Shown: positions 52,433 through 61,160 of the stretch, piece by piece
Numbering within the stretch: position 1 is the stretch's first letter
Layout: every line of letters starts with the position of its first letter
Origin: Cellulomonas sp. PhB143
GTDB taxonomy: Bacteria > Actinomycetota > Actinomycetes > Actinomycetales > Cellulomonadaceae
DNA length: 64,000 nucleotides
Reading direction: 5' to 3'
Assembly: GCF_003752595.1 (NCBI RefSeq)
Contig: NZ_RKIJ01000001.1
Coordinates: forward strand, 1-64,000
Notes under the pieces: generated by a model
Database searches by the model: none
The model's input: only the letters and a program-made list of their open reading frames with translations
Told to the model about the DNA's origin: nothing
Program-made: the position numbers and the translations under genes

Positions 52433-53398
52433 GTGGCGACGGACGGACCGGCGATCCGGGCAGAGGGCATCACCAAGCGGTTCGGGGACAACCTCGCGCT
52501 CGACGACGTGGACCTCGAGGTGCGCGCGGGAGAGGTCTACGGGTTCCTGGGCCCGAACGGCGCGGGCAAGTCGACGCTGACGCGCGTGCTGTGCACGCTG
52601 CTCGCCCCGTCGTCGGGCCGGGCGACGGTCGCGGGGCACGACGTCGACTCGGATCCGACGGCGGTGCGGCTGCGGATCGGCGTCGCCCTCCAGGAGTCGG
52701 CGCTCGACGACAAGCAGACCGGCGTGGAGCTGCTGCGCCTCCAGGGCCGGTTCTACGGGCTCACGCGGCGCGAGACGGACCGGCGGCTGGCCGACCTGCG
52801 TCGGTTGATCGACATCGGCCCGGCGCTGGACCGCCGGGTGGGCACCTACTCGGGCGGCATGCGGCGGCGGCTCGACCTCGCGATGGCGCTCGTGCACAAC
52901 CCCGAGGTGCTCTTCCTCGACGAGCCGACGACCGGCCTCGACCCGATGAGCCGCGCGGACGTGTGGGCGGAGGTCCGGCGCCTGAACACCGAGCTCGGCA
53001 TGACGGTGTTCCTGACGACGCAGTACCTCGAGGAGGCGGACGAGCTTGCCGACCGGGTGGGCATCATCGCCGACGGCGCGATCGTGGCCGAGGGGCCGCC
53101 GGCGGAGCTCAAGCGCTCGATCGGGACCGACCTGGTGGTCGTCGAGGTGCGCGACGGCGACGTGGAGCGGGCGCGCCCGACCCTCGCGGGGGTCGACGGC
53201 GCGGGCGACGTCGCCGTCGAGGGCTCTCGCCTGTCGGTGTCGGTCCAGGACGGCGCGCGGTCGCTCAGCCCGATCGCCGTGGCCCTCGCGGGGGCCGGCG
53301 TCGAGGTCCAGGAGCTGTCGTTGCGGCGCCCCACCCTGGACGACGTGTTCTTCGACGTCACCGGGCGCCGGATCCAGGTCGAGGAGGAGGCGTCATGA
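52433..53398 (+). CDS. ABC exporter ATP-binding protein (drug/daunorubicin-type)
   Basis: 321 aa. Walker A GPNGAGKST (40-48), signature YSGGM (139-143), Walker B FLDEPT (161-166), then a DrrA-type C-terminal extension ending RRPTLDDVFFDVTGR. It energises an exporter. GTG start with GGAGG upstream; sequence further up in frame is Ala/Gly/Arg-rich and not convincing. Its stop overlaps the next start (ATGA), so it is coupled to the membrane partner. The substrate may be a drug, antibiotic or lipid. Confidence 0.9.
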   Translation: MATDGPAIRAEGITKRFGDNLALDDVDLEVRAGEVYGFLGPNGAGKSTLTRVLCTLLAPSSGRATVAGHDVDSDPTAVRLRIGVALQESALDDKQTGVELLRLQGRFYGLTRRETDRRLADLRRLIDIGPALDRRVGTYSGGMRRRLDLAMALVHNPEVLFLDEPTTGLDPMSRADVWAEVRRLNTELGMTVFLTTQYLEEADELADRVGIIADGAIVAEGPPAELKRSIGTDLVVVEVRDGDVERARPTLAGVDGAGDVAVEGSRLSVSVQDGARSLSPIAVALAGAGVEVQELSLRRPTLDDVFFDVTGRRIQVEEEAS

Positions 53399-54204
53399 GC
53401 ACACAGGCCGTGGGACGGCGGGGTGCGGGGATCGTCGGCCGGCCGGCCGGGTTCTGGCGCGACCTCGGCTCGGTGGCGCTGCGCGCGCTGCGGCAGATCC
53501 CGCGCGAGCCGGAGGCGATCGTCCCGGCGCTGGTGATCCCGGTCTTCTTCTTCGTCGTGAACGTCGGCGCGCTCGGCGACGTCGCCGGTGCGACGGGGGT
53601 CGAGGACTTCAAGGCGTTCCAGATCCCGGTCGCCATCGTCTTCGCGGTCACGGGGGTCTCGCGGGCGAGCGCGCTCGTCACGGACATCGCCGACGGCTAC
53701 TTCGACCGGCTGCTCGTCTCGCCCGTGCACCGGACGGCGCTCCTGCTGGGGCTCATGGTCGCGGACCTCGCGCTCGTGATCGCGCTGTCCGTGCCGGTGC
53801 TGGTCCTGGGGTTCCTGCTCGGGGTGACGTTCGAGACGGGGATCGCGGGCGTGCTGGTGTTCCTGCTGATGGCCGGTGCCTGGGGGCTCGCGTTCACCGG
53901 GTTCCCGTACGCGATCGCGCTGCGCACCGGTAACCCTGCGGCGGTGAACTCGAGCTTCCTGCTCTTCTTCCCGTTCGCGTTCCTCACGACGACGTTCCTG
54001 CCGCAGGAGGCCCTGACCGGGTGGTTGGCGACGATCGCCGACTACAACCCCGTGACGTACCTGCTGGCGGCCCTGCGCTCGCTCATCATGACCGGGTGGG
54101 ACGCCACCGCCCTGCTGCAGGGCACCGCCGCGATCGTGGGGCTCGGTGCGGTGAGCTTCTTCGTCGCCTTCCGGGCGCTGCGGGGCCGCACGCGTCGCGG
54201 CTGA
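53395..54204 (+). CDS. ABC-2 type exporter permease
   Basis: 269 aa, six hydrophobic segments, ABC-2 type. PREPEAIVPALVIPVFFFVV starts the first span, and LLFFPFAFLTTTFLPQEALTGWL is a typical late segment. It overlaps the ATPase gene by four bases and forms the exporter's membrane part. Just after its stop lies the homopolymer-filled palindromic copy E. Confidence 0.9.
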   Translation: MSTQAVGRRGAGIVGRPAGFWRDLGSVALRALRQIPREPEAIVPALVIPVFFFVVNVGALGDVAGATGVEDFKAFQIPVAIVFAVTGVSRASALVTDIADGYFDRLLVSPVHRTALLLGLMVADLALVIALSVPVLVLGFLLGVTFETGIAGVLVFLLMAGAWGLAFTGFPYAIALRTGNPAAVNSSFLLFFPFAFLTTTFLPQEALTGWLATIADYNPVTYLLAALRSLIMTGWDATALLQGTAAIVGLGAVSFFVAFRALRGRTRRG

Positions 54205-54222
54205 CGACCTGCCCCGCCCTTC

Positions 54223-54461
<239 letters not shown>

Positions 54462-54476
54462 GGAGGAGGTCCTGCG

Positions 54477-55010
54477 TCAGGCGGCCGTCGTGACCTCGAT
54501 GCGCTGCGGTGTCGTGCCCGCGTAGGCGCCCGCGACGGTCAGCGTCAGGACGCCGGCGTCGTAGGTCGCGCGGACGGCGTCGCCGTCGACCGGGCGCGGC
54601 AGGGTGACGACGCGCCGGAACGCGCCGTAGCGGACCTCGCGGACGCGGGCCTGCCGGCCGGAGCCCTTTGCGGACCGGTCCTCGGTCTGCTCGTCCTCCT
54701 GAGCGGCGTCCTCGTGCGGGGTGCCTTCCGGTGCGTCGCCCTCGGCGCCCGCGGCCTTCTCGGCGAGGAGGTCCCTGCGCTCGCCGCGGACGACGAGCCG
54801 GCGCCCCTCGACCTCGACGGTCACGTCCCGCGCCGGGTCGATCCCGGGCAGGTCCAGGCGGACGACGACGTCCTCGCCGTCGCGGTACAGGTCGGCGGCG
54901 GGGGAGGCGGGGCCGCGCGGGGCGGAGGTGGCGGCGCCGCGGGGCGTCCACAGGTCGCGGACGAGGCGGTCGATGTCGCCGAACGGGGTACGGACGAGTG
55001 TGGTGCTCAT
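54477..55010 (-). CDS. Hsp20/alpha-crystallin small heat-shock protein
   Basis: 177 aa. The alpha-crystallin domain has ADLYRDGEDVVVRLDLPGID, then VEGRRLVVRGERR, and the closing DAGVLTLTV motif (A-x-GVL). It is an ATP-independent chaperone that holds unfolded proteins. An acidic insertion of about 40 residues (AEGDAPEGTPHEDAAQ and on) splits the domain between beta strands, longer than usual. GGAGG precedes the ATG; a longer start at 55067 is unlikely. A HAIR-like HspR site lies 38 bases upstream. It follows the ndh gene on the same strand. Confidence 0.9.
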   Translation of the reverse strand: MSTTLVRTPFGDIDRLVRDLWTPRGAATSAPRGPASPAADLYRDGEDVVVRLDLPGIDPARDVTVEVEGRRLVVRGERRDLLAEKAAGAEGDAPEGTPHEDAAQEDEQTEDRSAKGSGRQARVREVRYGAFRRVVTLPRPVDGDAVRATYDAGVLTLTVAGAYAGTTPQRIEVTTAA

Positions 55011-55047
55011 GGTGTCCTCCATCGTGGTGTGCTGATGTCTGACACAA

Positions 55048-55068
55048 CATGAGCCGACCCGACTCAAT
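55048..55068. promoter_or_regulatory. HAIR-like HspR operator upstream of hsp20
   Basis: CATGAGC, seven bases, ACTCAAT. This matches the HAIR consensus (CTTGAGT-N7-ACTCAAG) at 11 of 14 arm positions with the correct 7-base spacer. It lies upstream of the hsp20 start on the minus strand. HspR represses chaperone genes in actinobacteria (established); its gene is not in this window. Confidence 0.55.
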
Positions 55069-55120
55069 TTCCGATCCGGCTTCGCCCTGGGAGAACGGCC
55101 CCACCCGCCCAGGAGGACCC

Positions 55121-55184
55121 CGCCGAGAAGTCGAATTCGGCCCCTGGATTCGAAGAATCAGGGGCCGAATTCGACTTCTCGGCG
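55121..55184. repeat. 64-bp palindromic element, copy F
   Basis: Starts CGCCGAGAAGTCGAATTC and ends GAATTCGACTTCTCGGCG, arms nearly perfect, with a centre that differs from the other copies. It begins 7 bases beyond the ndh stop (opposite strand) and lies between ndh and hsp20, which are transcribed in the same direction. Confidence 0.9.
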
Positions 55185-55191
55185 GGGAGGG

Positions 55192-56544
55192 TCAGTCCTT
55201 GCCGGGCTTCGGCGGGCGCACCGTCGGCACGTCGCCGACGATCGGCACCGGGCGCCGGTGGAACGGGAACCCGTACCGCGTGACGAGCCCCGCGAGCGTG
55301 GTCAGCCGGTTGCGCCCGCCCATGAGCCCCATGATGTGCACGAACAGCCACAGCAGCCAGGCGATGCCGCTGGTCACGGGCACCTTCCCGAAGAGCTGGG
55401 CGATCGCCGCGCGCCGCCCGATGATCGCCATCGTGCCCTTGTCGAGGTAGTGCAGCGGCGTCGTCCGCCCTCCGGCGACGAGCGCGGCGATGTTCTTGCC
55501 GACATGCCCGCCCGCCTGGATGGCCGGCTGGGCGAGCTGCGGGAGGTCGTCGGGCGAGATCGAGACGTCGCCCACCGCGTAGACGTCGGCCACCCCCTCG
55601 ACCCGATGCTCGCGGTCGACGCGGATGCGGCCGCCGTGGCCCAGCGGCAGGCCCCAGCGCTCGACCTCGGGGTGCGGGTGGACGCCCGTCGCCCACACGG
55701 TCAGGTCGGAGGGGATGCGCGTCCCGTCGGTGAGCTCGACGGCGTCGGGGTGCACGGCGGCGACGCCCGCGCCCAGGCGCAGGTCGACGTCCCGCCGGCG
55801 CAGCTGTGCGGCGCCGTAGCGGCGCAGGCGGGGCAGGAACGACTTGAGCACCTCGTCGCCGCGCTGGACGAGCGTCACCGAGAACGCGTCGCCGTCCACC
55901 TCCGGGTAGGCGGGGCGCAGGCCCTGGTCGCGCAGCTCCGCGAGCGCCCCCGCGACCTCGACCCCCGTCGGGCCGCCGCCGACGACGACCACCCGGAGCC
56001 CGTCGTCCGTCCGCGGCGTCGAGGCGGCCACCTCGAGGCGGACGAACAGGGTGTCGCGGATCTTCAGCGCCTGCGAGCGCGAGTACATCGCGAACGCGTG
56101 CTCCTTGGCCCCCGGCGTGTCGAAGTAGTTCGTGGTGACGCCGTTGGCGAGCACGAGGTGGTCGTAGTGCACCACCTCGTCGTTGAGCAGCGTGATGGTC
56201 CGCGCCTGCGCGTCCACGCCGACGAGGTGCTCGTGCACCACGCGGACGTTGGGCTGGCGGTGGTGCAGGCTGCGCAGGAAGTACGTGACGTCGCCCGGGT
56301 TCAGCCCGCCGGACGCGACCTGGTAGAGCAGCGGGTTGAAGGTGTTGTAGATCCGGCGGTCGACGAGCGTGACCCGCACGGGCGCGTCGGCCAGCGCGCG
56401 GACGCACGCCACCCCCGCGAACCCGCCGCCCACGACGACGACGTGCGGGACGCCGTCGGGCACCTCCGGGACGGAGCCGGACCGCGCTGCTGCATCCTCC
56501 TGCGCGAAGGGCTCCGAGAGCCCGGGTTCTGCCTGCTCGCTCAC
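55192..56544 (-). CDS. ndh: type II NADH dehydrogenase
   Basis: 450 aa. FAD site GGGFAG (39-44), NAD site GGGPTG (189-194), PLLYQVA at 71-77, and AQPAIQAGGHVGKNI near the C-terminus, all hallmarks of NDH-2. A hydrophobic C-terminal segment (WLLWLFVHIMGLMGG) helps attach it to the membrane. It passes electrons from NADH to quinone without pumping protons. The 32-residue N-terminal extension is longer than usual. GTG start with a very strong GAGGAGGAGG. The divergent region holds a Crp-like site. Confidence 0.92.
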   Translation of the reverse strand: MSEQAEPGLSEPFAQEDAAARSGSVPEVPDGVPHVVVVGGGFAGVACVRALADAPVRVTLVDRRIYNTFNPLLYQVASGGLNPGDVTYFLRSLHHRQPNVRVVHEHLVGVDAQARTITLLNDEVVHYDHLVLANGVTTNYFDTPGAKEHAFAMYSRSQALKIRDTLFVRLEVAASTPRTDDGLRVVVVGGGPTGVEVAGALAELRDQGLRPAYPEVDGDAFSVTLVQRGDEVLKSFLPRLRRYGAAQLRRRDVDLRLGAGVAAVHPDAVELTDGTRIPSDLTVWATGVHPHPEVERWGLPLGHGGRIRVDREHRVEGVADVYAVGDVSISPDDLPQLAQPAIQAGGHVGKNIAALVAGGRTTPLHYLDKGTMAIIGRRAAIAQLFGKVPVTSGIAWLLWLFVHIMGLMGGRNRLTTLAGLVTRYGFPFHRRPVPIVGDVPTVRPPKPGKD

Positions 56545-56661
56545 CGATACCTCCTCCTCGACGGGGCCGTGCGCCCCTGCTCACGCTAGGTGAGCGGTGC
56601 CGGCCTCGCGCCCGCGAGGGGCGTCCGGCGGGCTGTCCGGTGCGTCACGTCGGAGAAAAAC

Positions 56662-56677
56662 TGTGATCTGTGTCACG
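56662..56677. promoter_or_regulatory. Crp/GlxR-like site between ndh and ScyD-like gene
   Basis: TGTGA, six bases, TCACG. It matches the Crp-family consensus TGTGA-N6-TCACA in 9 of 10 arm positions. It sits in the 220-bp divergent region between ndh (start 56544) and the ScyD-like gene (start 56765) and could regulate either. Confidence 0.6.
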
Positions 56678-56764
56678 AACCTACCCCGTCGACCCTCCCT
56701 CGGTGTGCCGCCCCCACGGCGGCGGGCACCGTGCCCTCTCACGGGTCAGATCCCGAGGTGAACC

Positions 56765-58111
56765 ATGCACAGACGCCTGTCGCTCTCCGTGGTCGTCGCC
56801 GCCGCGTCGCTCGCCGTCGCCGCGCCTGCCACCGCAGCGCCTTCTGCCGCCGCGCCCCCGGCGGCACACTCTGCCGCCGCCCCCCAGCTGTCGCACACCC
56901 AGCGCGCGTCCGGCTGGGACGACGGACCCGGCAGCCCGGGCCGCTCCTCGTGGGCGCGGCACGCGCCGCGCACCTGGACCCACGGCTGGTCGTTCGGGCA
57001 CCCGTCGCGCACGCCGTCGGCCGGCACGCCGACGACGCTCGCGACCGGCCTGGTCGGACCCCTGAGCCTGGCGGTCGGGCTCGACGGCGTCTATGTCGCC
57101 GACAACTTCGCCGCGAGCCTGCTCAAGGTCCGCTCCGGGAAGGCGCCCACGACGCTCTACTCCTCGCCGCAGGTCGAGGGCATGAGCGGCGAGGTCGGCG
57201 CCGTGTCCGTCGGGCTCGGGAGGGTCGTGTTCGCGGAGTCCTACGCGGCCGCCGAGGGGGGCCCGCCGGCCGACGCCGAGGACGCCCAGGACCCGGGCAC
57301 CGACGAGGGCGCGGGCGACGACGCTCCGCCGTGGAGCGCCACGCTCCAGCAGGTGGACCTGCGGGGCAAGGTCAGCCAGGTCGCCGACCTGGGCGCCGCG
57401 GAGATCCGCACCAACCCGGACGGGAGCACCACCTACGGCTTCCTGGACGCCTCGCCGCAGTGCGCCGCGCAGTTCGAGGCCGCGGGCCTCGGGCCGCTCG
57501 TCGCGCCGGGGGAGGTGTACTCCCACCCGTTCGCGTCCCTCGTCCTGCCGGGACGCACCATCGTGGCCGACGCCGGCGCGAACGTCCTGTGGAACGTCGA
57601 CGGCCGGGGGAGGGTCACCCCGCTCGCGGTGCTGCCGCCGCAGCGCTACGCCCTCTCGTCCGCGACGGCGCAGACGTACGGCGTGCCCGCCTGTGCCGGC
57701 CAGACCTACACCGCCCAGCCCGTGCCGACCGACGTCGAGCTCGGCCCGGACGGCTGGCTGTACGTCTCGCTGCTGCCCGGGGGCCCCGAGGACACCGGCG
57801 CCCACGGCGCCGTCTACCGGGTGAGCCCGTCGACCGGGAGGGCGGTCAAGGTCGCCGGCGGGTTCACCGCGGCGACGGACCTCGCCGTCTCGCTGCGCGG
57901 CGACGTCTACGTGGCCGAGCTCTTCGGCGACCGCATCTCCGTGGTCCCGCGGGGGTCCTCGACCCCGCAGGAGCTGCTCGGCGTCAGCCAGCCGGGAGCC
58001 GTGGAGTGGACGCCGCTGGGCCTGTACGCGACGACGGACGCGCTCGGTGCGCTCTTCTCCCCGCCGGGGACGCCGCCGTCGGCGAAGGTGGTGAGGATCC
58101 CGCTGCGCTGA
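56765..58111 (+). CDS. ScyD/ScyE-family secreted beta-propeller-like protein
   Basis: 448 aa. Signal peptide to about residue 25. A low-complexity Ala/Ser/Trp linker runs to about 90. A repetitive beta-sheet region then carries GVYVADNFAASLLKV, VGLGRVVFAESY, and near the end LRGDVYVAELFGDRISVVP, as in ScyD/ScyE-like proteins. It has a disulphide pair (about residues 238 and 305) by position. The family name comes from cyanobacterial scytonemin clusters, but in actinobacteria the role is unknown. It is divergent from ndh and upstream of telA, whose start lies 86 bases beyond its stop. Confidence 0.8.
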   Translation: MHRRLSLSVVVAAASLAVAAPATAAPSAAAPPAAHSAAAPQLSHTQRASGWDDGPGSPGRSSWARHAPRTWTHGWSFGHPSRTPSAGTPTTLATGLVGPLSLAVGLDGVYVADNFAASLLKVRSGKAPTTLYSSPQVEGMSGEVGAVSVGLGRVVFAESYAAAEGGPPADAEDAQDPGTDEGAGDDAPPWSATLQQVDLRGKVSQVADLGAAEIRTNPDGSTTYGFLDASPQCAAQFEAAGLGPLVAPGEVYSHPFASLVLPGRTIVADAGANVLWNVDGRGRVTPLAVLPPQRYALSSATAQTYGVPACAGQTYTAQPVPTDVELGPDGWLYVSLLPGGPEDTGAHGAVYRVSPSTGRAVKVAGGFTAATDLAVSLRGDVYVAELFGDRISVVPRGSSTPQELLGVSQPGAVEWTPLGLYATTDALGALFSPPGTPPSAKVVRIPLR

Positions 58112-58197
58112 GCCCGGGGTGCGCAACTATGCTCGGGACGTCGCCGCGCGAGCCGGTTCGCGCGGCGCGTCCCGCCCCCGGACCGAGAGGCCCCCCG

Positions 58198-59403
58198 ATG
58201 TCGACGAGCAGCGGACCCGCCGCAGCCCAGCCCGCCCCCGCGGAGCCGCTGGTCCTCGAGGCCCCCGCCGCCGCGCCGCGCGTCTCGCGCGAGCAGGCGG
58301 CCGCGACCGTGGCGGCGCAGCAGCCGGACGGCGCCGCGGCGCAGCAGCACCGCGCCGCCGAGGCGAAGGCCCAGGTGCTCGTCGCCGAGCTCTCGGCGAT
58401 CGACCCGCGGTCGCCGGAGTTCGCGGAGAAGATCAAGACCGTCTCGGCGCTGGGCGACGAGGAGATCCGGGCGTCCGCGGAGGTCTCCAACCGCATGCTC
58501 GACCGCCCGGCCGCCCAGTCGCGCGAGTCGAGCGCGCAGTCCAAGGTCAGCGCGACGCTCGTCGAGCTGCGCCAGACCGTCACGGAGCTCGACCCGAACC
58601 GGGCCGACCTCACGGGCGTGAAGAAGCTGCTGAAGTTCCTGCCCGGCGGCGACGCCGTCGACCGGTACTTCGCGAAGTACCAGTCGGCGCAGTCCCAGCT
58701 CGACGCGATCATCCGCGCCCTCGCGTCGGGCCAGGGCGAGCTCCTCAAGGACAACGCCGCGATCGAGCTCGAGCGCAACCGGATGTGGGAGGCGATGAAC
58801 CGCCTCGGCGAGCTGAAGGTCGAGGTCGAGGCGCTGGACGTCGCGGTCTCCGCGAAGATCGCCGGGCTCCGCGCCGCCGGGGACGCCGAGTCCGCCCAGG
58901 CGCTCGAGGCCGACGTCCTCTTCGCCGTCCGCCAGCGTCACCAGGACCTCATGACGCAGCTGGCCGTGGCCGTCCAGGGCTACCTGGCGATGGACCTCGT
59001 GCGCAAGAACAACCTCGAGCTGGTCCGTGGCGTGGAGCGCGCGCAGACGACGACGGTCTCCGCGCTGCGGACCGCCGTGATCGTCTCGCAGGCCCTCGGC
59101 CAGCAGAAGCTCGTGCTCGACCAGGTCTCGGCCCTGAACTCCACGACGAGCAGCCTCATCGAGTCGACCTCCCAGCAGCTGCGCCAGCAGGGTGCCCAGA
59201 TCCAGGAGCAGGCGGCGAGCAGCACCGTCGAGGTCGGCCGGCTCCAGGCGGCGTTCGAGAACGTCTACGCCACGATGGACGCCATCGACACCTTCAAGGT
59301 CCAGGCCAACGACGCGATGGCCGTGACGATCGGCGAGCTCGAGCAGCAGCTCGCCCAGGCGAGGCCCTACGTGGATCGCGCTCGACGCTCCGTCGACGGC
59401 TGA
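58198..59403 (+). CDS. telA: TelA-family toxic-anion resistance protein
   Basis: 401 aa, soluble and mostly helical with heptad-rich coiled-coil regions. LKFLPGGDAVDRYFAKYQSAQSQLDAI is the TelA family core. ALRTAVIVSQALGQQKLVLDQV and a long C-terminal helix follow. TelA proteins are linked to tellurite and other toxic-anion or cell-envelope stress resistance, with unknown mechanism. A Pro/Ala-rich N-terminus of about 50 residues precedes. It is four bases from the DUF475/TerC-like gene, so they form a pair, consistent with Ter-type clusters. Confidence 0.9.
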   Translation: MSTSSGPAAAQPAPAEPLVLEAPAAAPRVSREQAAATVAAQQPDGAAAQQHRAAEAKAQVLVAELSAIDPRSPEFAEKIKTVSALGDEEIRASAEVSNRMLDRPAAQSRESSAQSKVSATLVELRQTVTELDPNRADLTGVKKLLKFLPGGDAVDRYFAKYQSAQSQLDAIIRALASGQGELLKDNAAIELERNRMWEAMNRLGELKVEVEALDVAVSAKIAGLRAAGDAESAQALEADVLFAVRQRHQDLMTQLAVAVQGYLAMDLVRKNNLELVRGVERAQTTTVSALRTAVIVSQALGQQKLVLDQVSALNSTTSSLIESTSQQLRQQGAQIQEQAASSTVEVGRLQAAFENVYATMDAIDTFKVQANDAMAVTIGELEQQLAQARPYVDRARRSVDG

Positions 59404-59407
59404 GACG

Positions 59408-60511
59408 GTGGGGACCTTCCGATTCTTCCGCTGGGACGCGCTCGTCCTGGTCCTCGCGCTCGTCGTCGCCTACCTCTACGAGGGGTGGACGGCGGTCACG
59501 CTCGCGATCATCCTCATCGTCGTCGAGGTGGTCTTCTCCTTCGACAACGCGGCGGTCAACGCCAAGTACCTGGCCCGCCTGAACCCGTTCTGGCAGCGGA
59601 TGTTCCTCACGGTGGGCATCCTCATCGCGGTCTTCGGGATGCGGCTGGTCTTCCCGTTCGTCATCGTCAGCGTCTCCGGGCACATCAGCCCGGGCGAGGC
59701 GTTCACGCTCGCGCTCGAGAAGGGCGACCCGACCGAGCCGGGAACGTACGGCTACATCCTCAACGAGGCGCACCCCACGATCGCCGCGTTCGGCGGGATC
59801 TTCCTGCTCATGCTCTTCCTCGACTTCGTGTTCGACGCCGAGCGCGAGGTCACCTGGCTGAGCTGGGTCGAGCGTCCGCTGCAGAAGGTCTCGCGCCTCG
59901 GCTCGCTCCCGGTGATCGTCGCGGGGATCGTGCTGCTCGTCTCGGCGCAGGTGCTGGCGGAGCCGCAGGACCGCGGCCGGGTGCTGTTCGCCGGGCTCGC
60001 GGGCCTCGTCGTCTACCTGGCGGTCAACGGGCTGGCGACCGTCATGGAGGCCAAGGAGGAGCAGCGCGCGGCCGAGGCGGACGAGGCCGCACGCAGCGCG
60101 GCGGGCTCCGGGACGGGCGTCGTCCAGCTCGCCGGGCGGGCAGCCTTCTCGATGTTCGTCTTCCTCGAGGTCCTCGACGCGACCTTCTCGTTCGACGGCG
60201 TCATCGGCGCCTTCGCGATCACGCCCGACCCGCTGATCATCGCGCTCGGCCTCGGGGTCGGCGCGCTCTTCGTGCGGTCGATGACCATCTACCTCGTGCG
60301 CCGCGGGACCCTGTCGGAGTACCGGTACCTGGAGCACGGCGCGCACTGGGCGATCGGCACCCTCGCGGTCCTGCTCCTGCTCACGCTGCGGCTCGACATC
60401 CCCGACGTCGTCATCGGCGTCGCGGGGCTCGCGTTCATCGTGACCGCGTGGCTCGGCTCCGCGCGCGCCAACCACCGCGATGCGCGTGCCGCGGACCGCG
60501 CCGGGGCGTAG
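59408..60511 (+). CDS. DUF475/TerC-like integral membrane protein
   Basis: 367 aa with about nine hydrophobic segments. The hallmark SFDNAAVNA (residues 39-47) and the later SFDGVIGAF are the paired Ser-Phe-Asp motifs of the TerC/DUF475 superfamily, thought to bind metal ions. A charged Glu/Ala-rich loop sits between the two halves. GTG start overlapping the spacer after telA. The telA/DUF475 pair suggests metal- or oxyanion-stress protection at the membrane. Confidence 0.9.
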   Translation: MGTFRFFRWDALVLVLALVVAYLYEGWTAVTLAIILIVVEVVFSFDNAAVNAKYLARLNPFWQRMFLTVGILIAVFGMRLVFPFVIVSVSGHISPGEAFTLALEKGDPTEPGTYGYILNEAHPTIAAFGGIFLLMLFLDFVFDAEREVTWLSWVERPLQKVSRLGSLPVIVAGIVLLVSAQVLAEPQDRGRVLFAGLAGLVVYLAVNGLATVMEAKEEQRAAEADEAARSAAGSGTGVVQLAGRAAFSMFVFLEVLDATFSFDGVIGAFAITPDPLIIALGLGVGALFVRSMTIYLVRRGTLSEYRYLEHGAHWAIGTLAVLLLLTLRLDIPDVVIGVAGLAFIVTAWLGSARANHRDARAADRAGA

Positions 60512-60548
60512 GTTCCGGCTCAGCACACCCATCTCAGGAGGAACGCCC

Positions 60549-61046
60549 GTGAGCACCCCCCAGTACCCGTCCCAGCCCGGCGAGCAGCCCCCGCGCCCGG
60601 CGCAGGTCCCGCCCGTGCAGGTCCCGCCCGTGCAGGTCCCGCCACAGCAGCTCGCCCCCCAGCAGTTCGCCCCGCAGCCGGTCCAGCAGGTCCCGGTCCA
60701 GCCGGCGCAGCCCGTCTACGCCGAGTCCGAGGTCGACCGGGCGCGTGCCGAGCAGCTGCGCCAGCAGACCGCGGACGAGGCCGAGCGGGCCCGCGCCGAG
60801 CGGCAGTCCGCGGGGGTGGCGCCGGCCGTCACGGGGTTCGTGCTGGCGGTGATCGCCCTCATCGTCCACCAGACGTCGGTGCCGGACGCGGTGACGATCG
60901 TCGTCGCGGCGATCGCGCTGATCGTCTCTCTCGTGGGACTGGCGAAGTCGATCTCGCTGTCGGTGATCGGCGTCGTCTTCGGGGTGCTCGGCACCGTCGG
61001 CGCCGTGTGGGTCGGCTGGGCGGCGACGCAGTCGCTGATCGGCTGA
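60549..61046 (+). CDS. small membrane protein with Pro/Gln-rich N-terminus
   Basis: 165 aa from a GTG with AGGAGG upstream. Residues 1-60 are Pro/Gln/Val-rich with VPPVQVPPVQVPP repeats, probably disordered and cytosolic. A charged helix (RARAEQLRQQTADEAERARAER) follows, then three hydrophobic segments. No recognised family. It lies 37 bases after the TerC-like gene on the same strand and may be co-transcribed. Confidence 0.75.
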   Translation: MSTPQYPSQPGEQPPRPAQVPPVQVPPVQVPPQQLAPQQFAPQPVQQVPVQPAQPVYAESEVDRARAEQLRQQTADEAERARAERQSAGVAPAVTGFVLAVIALIVHQTSVPDAVTIVVAAIALIVSLVGLAKSISLSVIGVVFGVLGTVGAVWVGWAATQSLIG

Positions 61047-61160
61047 CGCCGTCCGCGTGGGTGAAGTCCCGCGCGGGCGGTGTCGCGCCGCGCGCCGACG
61101 CCGTAGTTTCGGCGCGTGGACGCCGGCACCACCGCCGCCGGCGCTGACCGAGGAGTGCCC

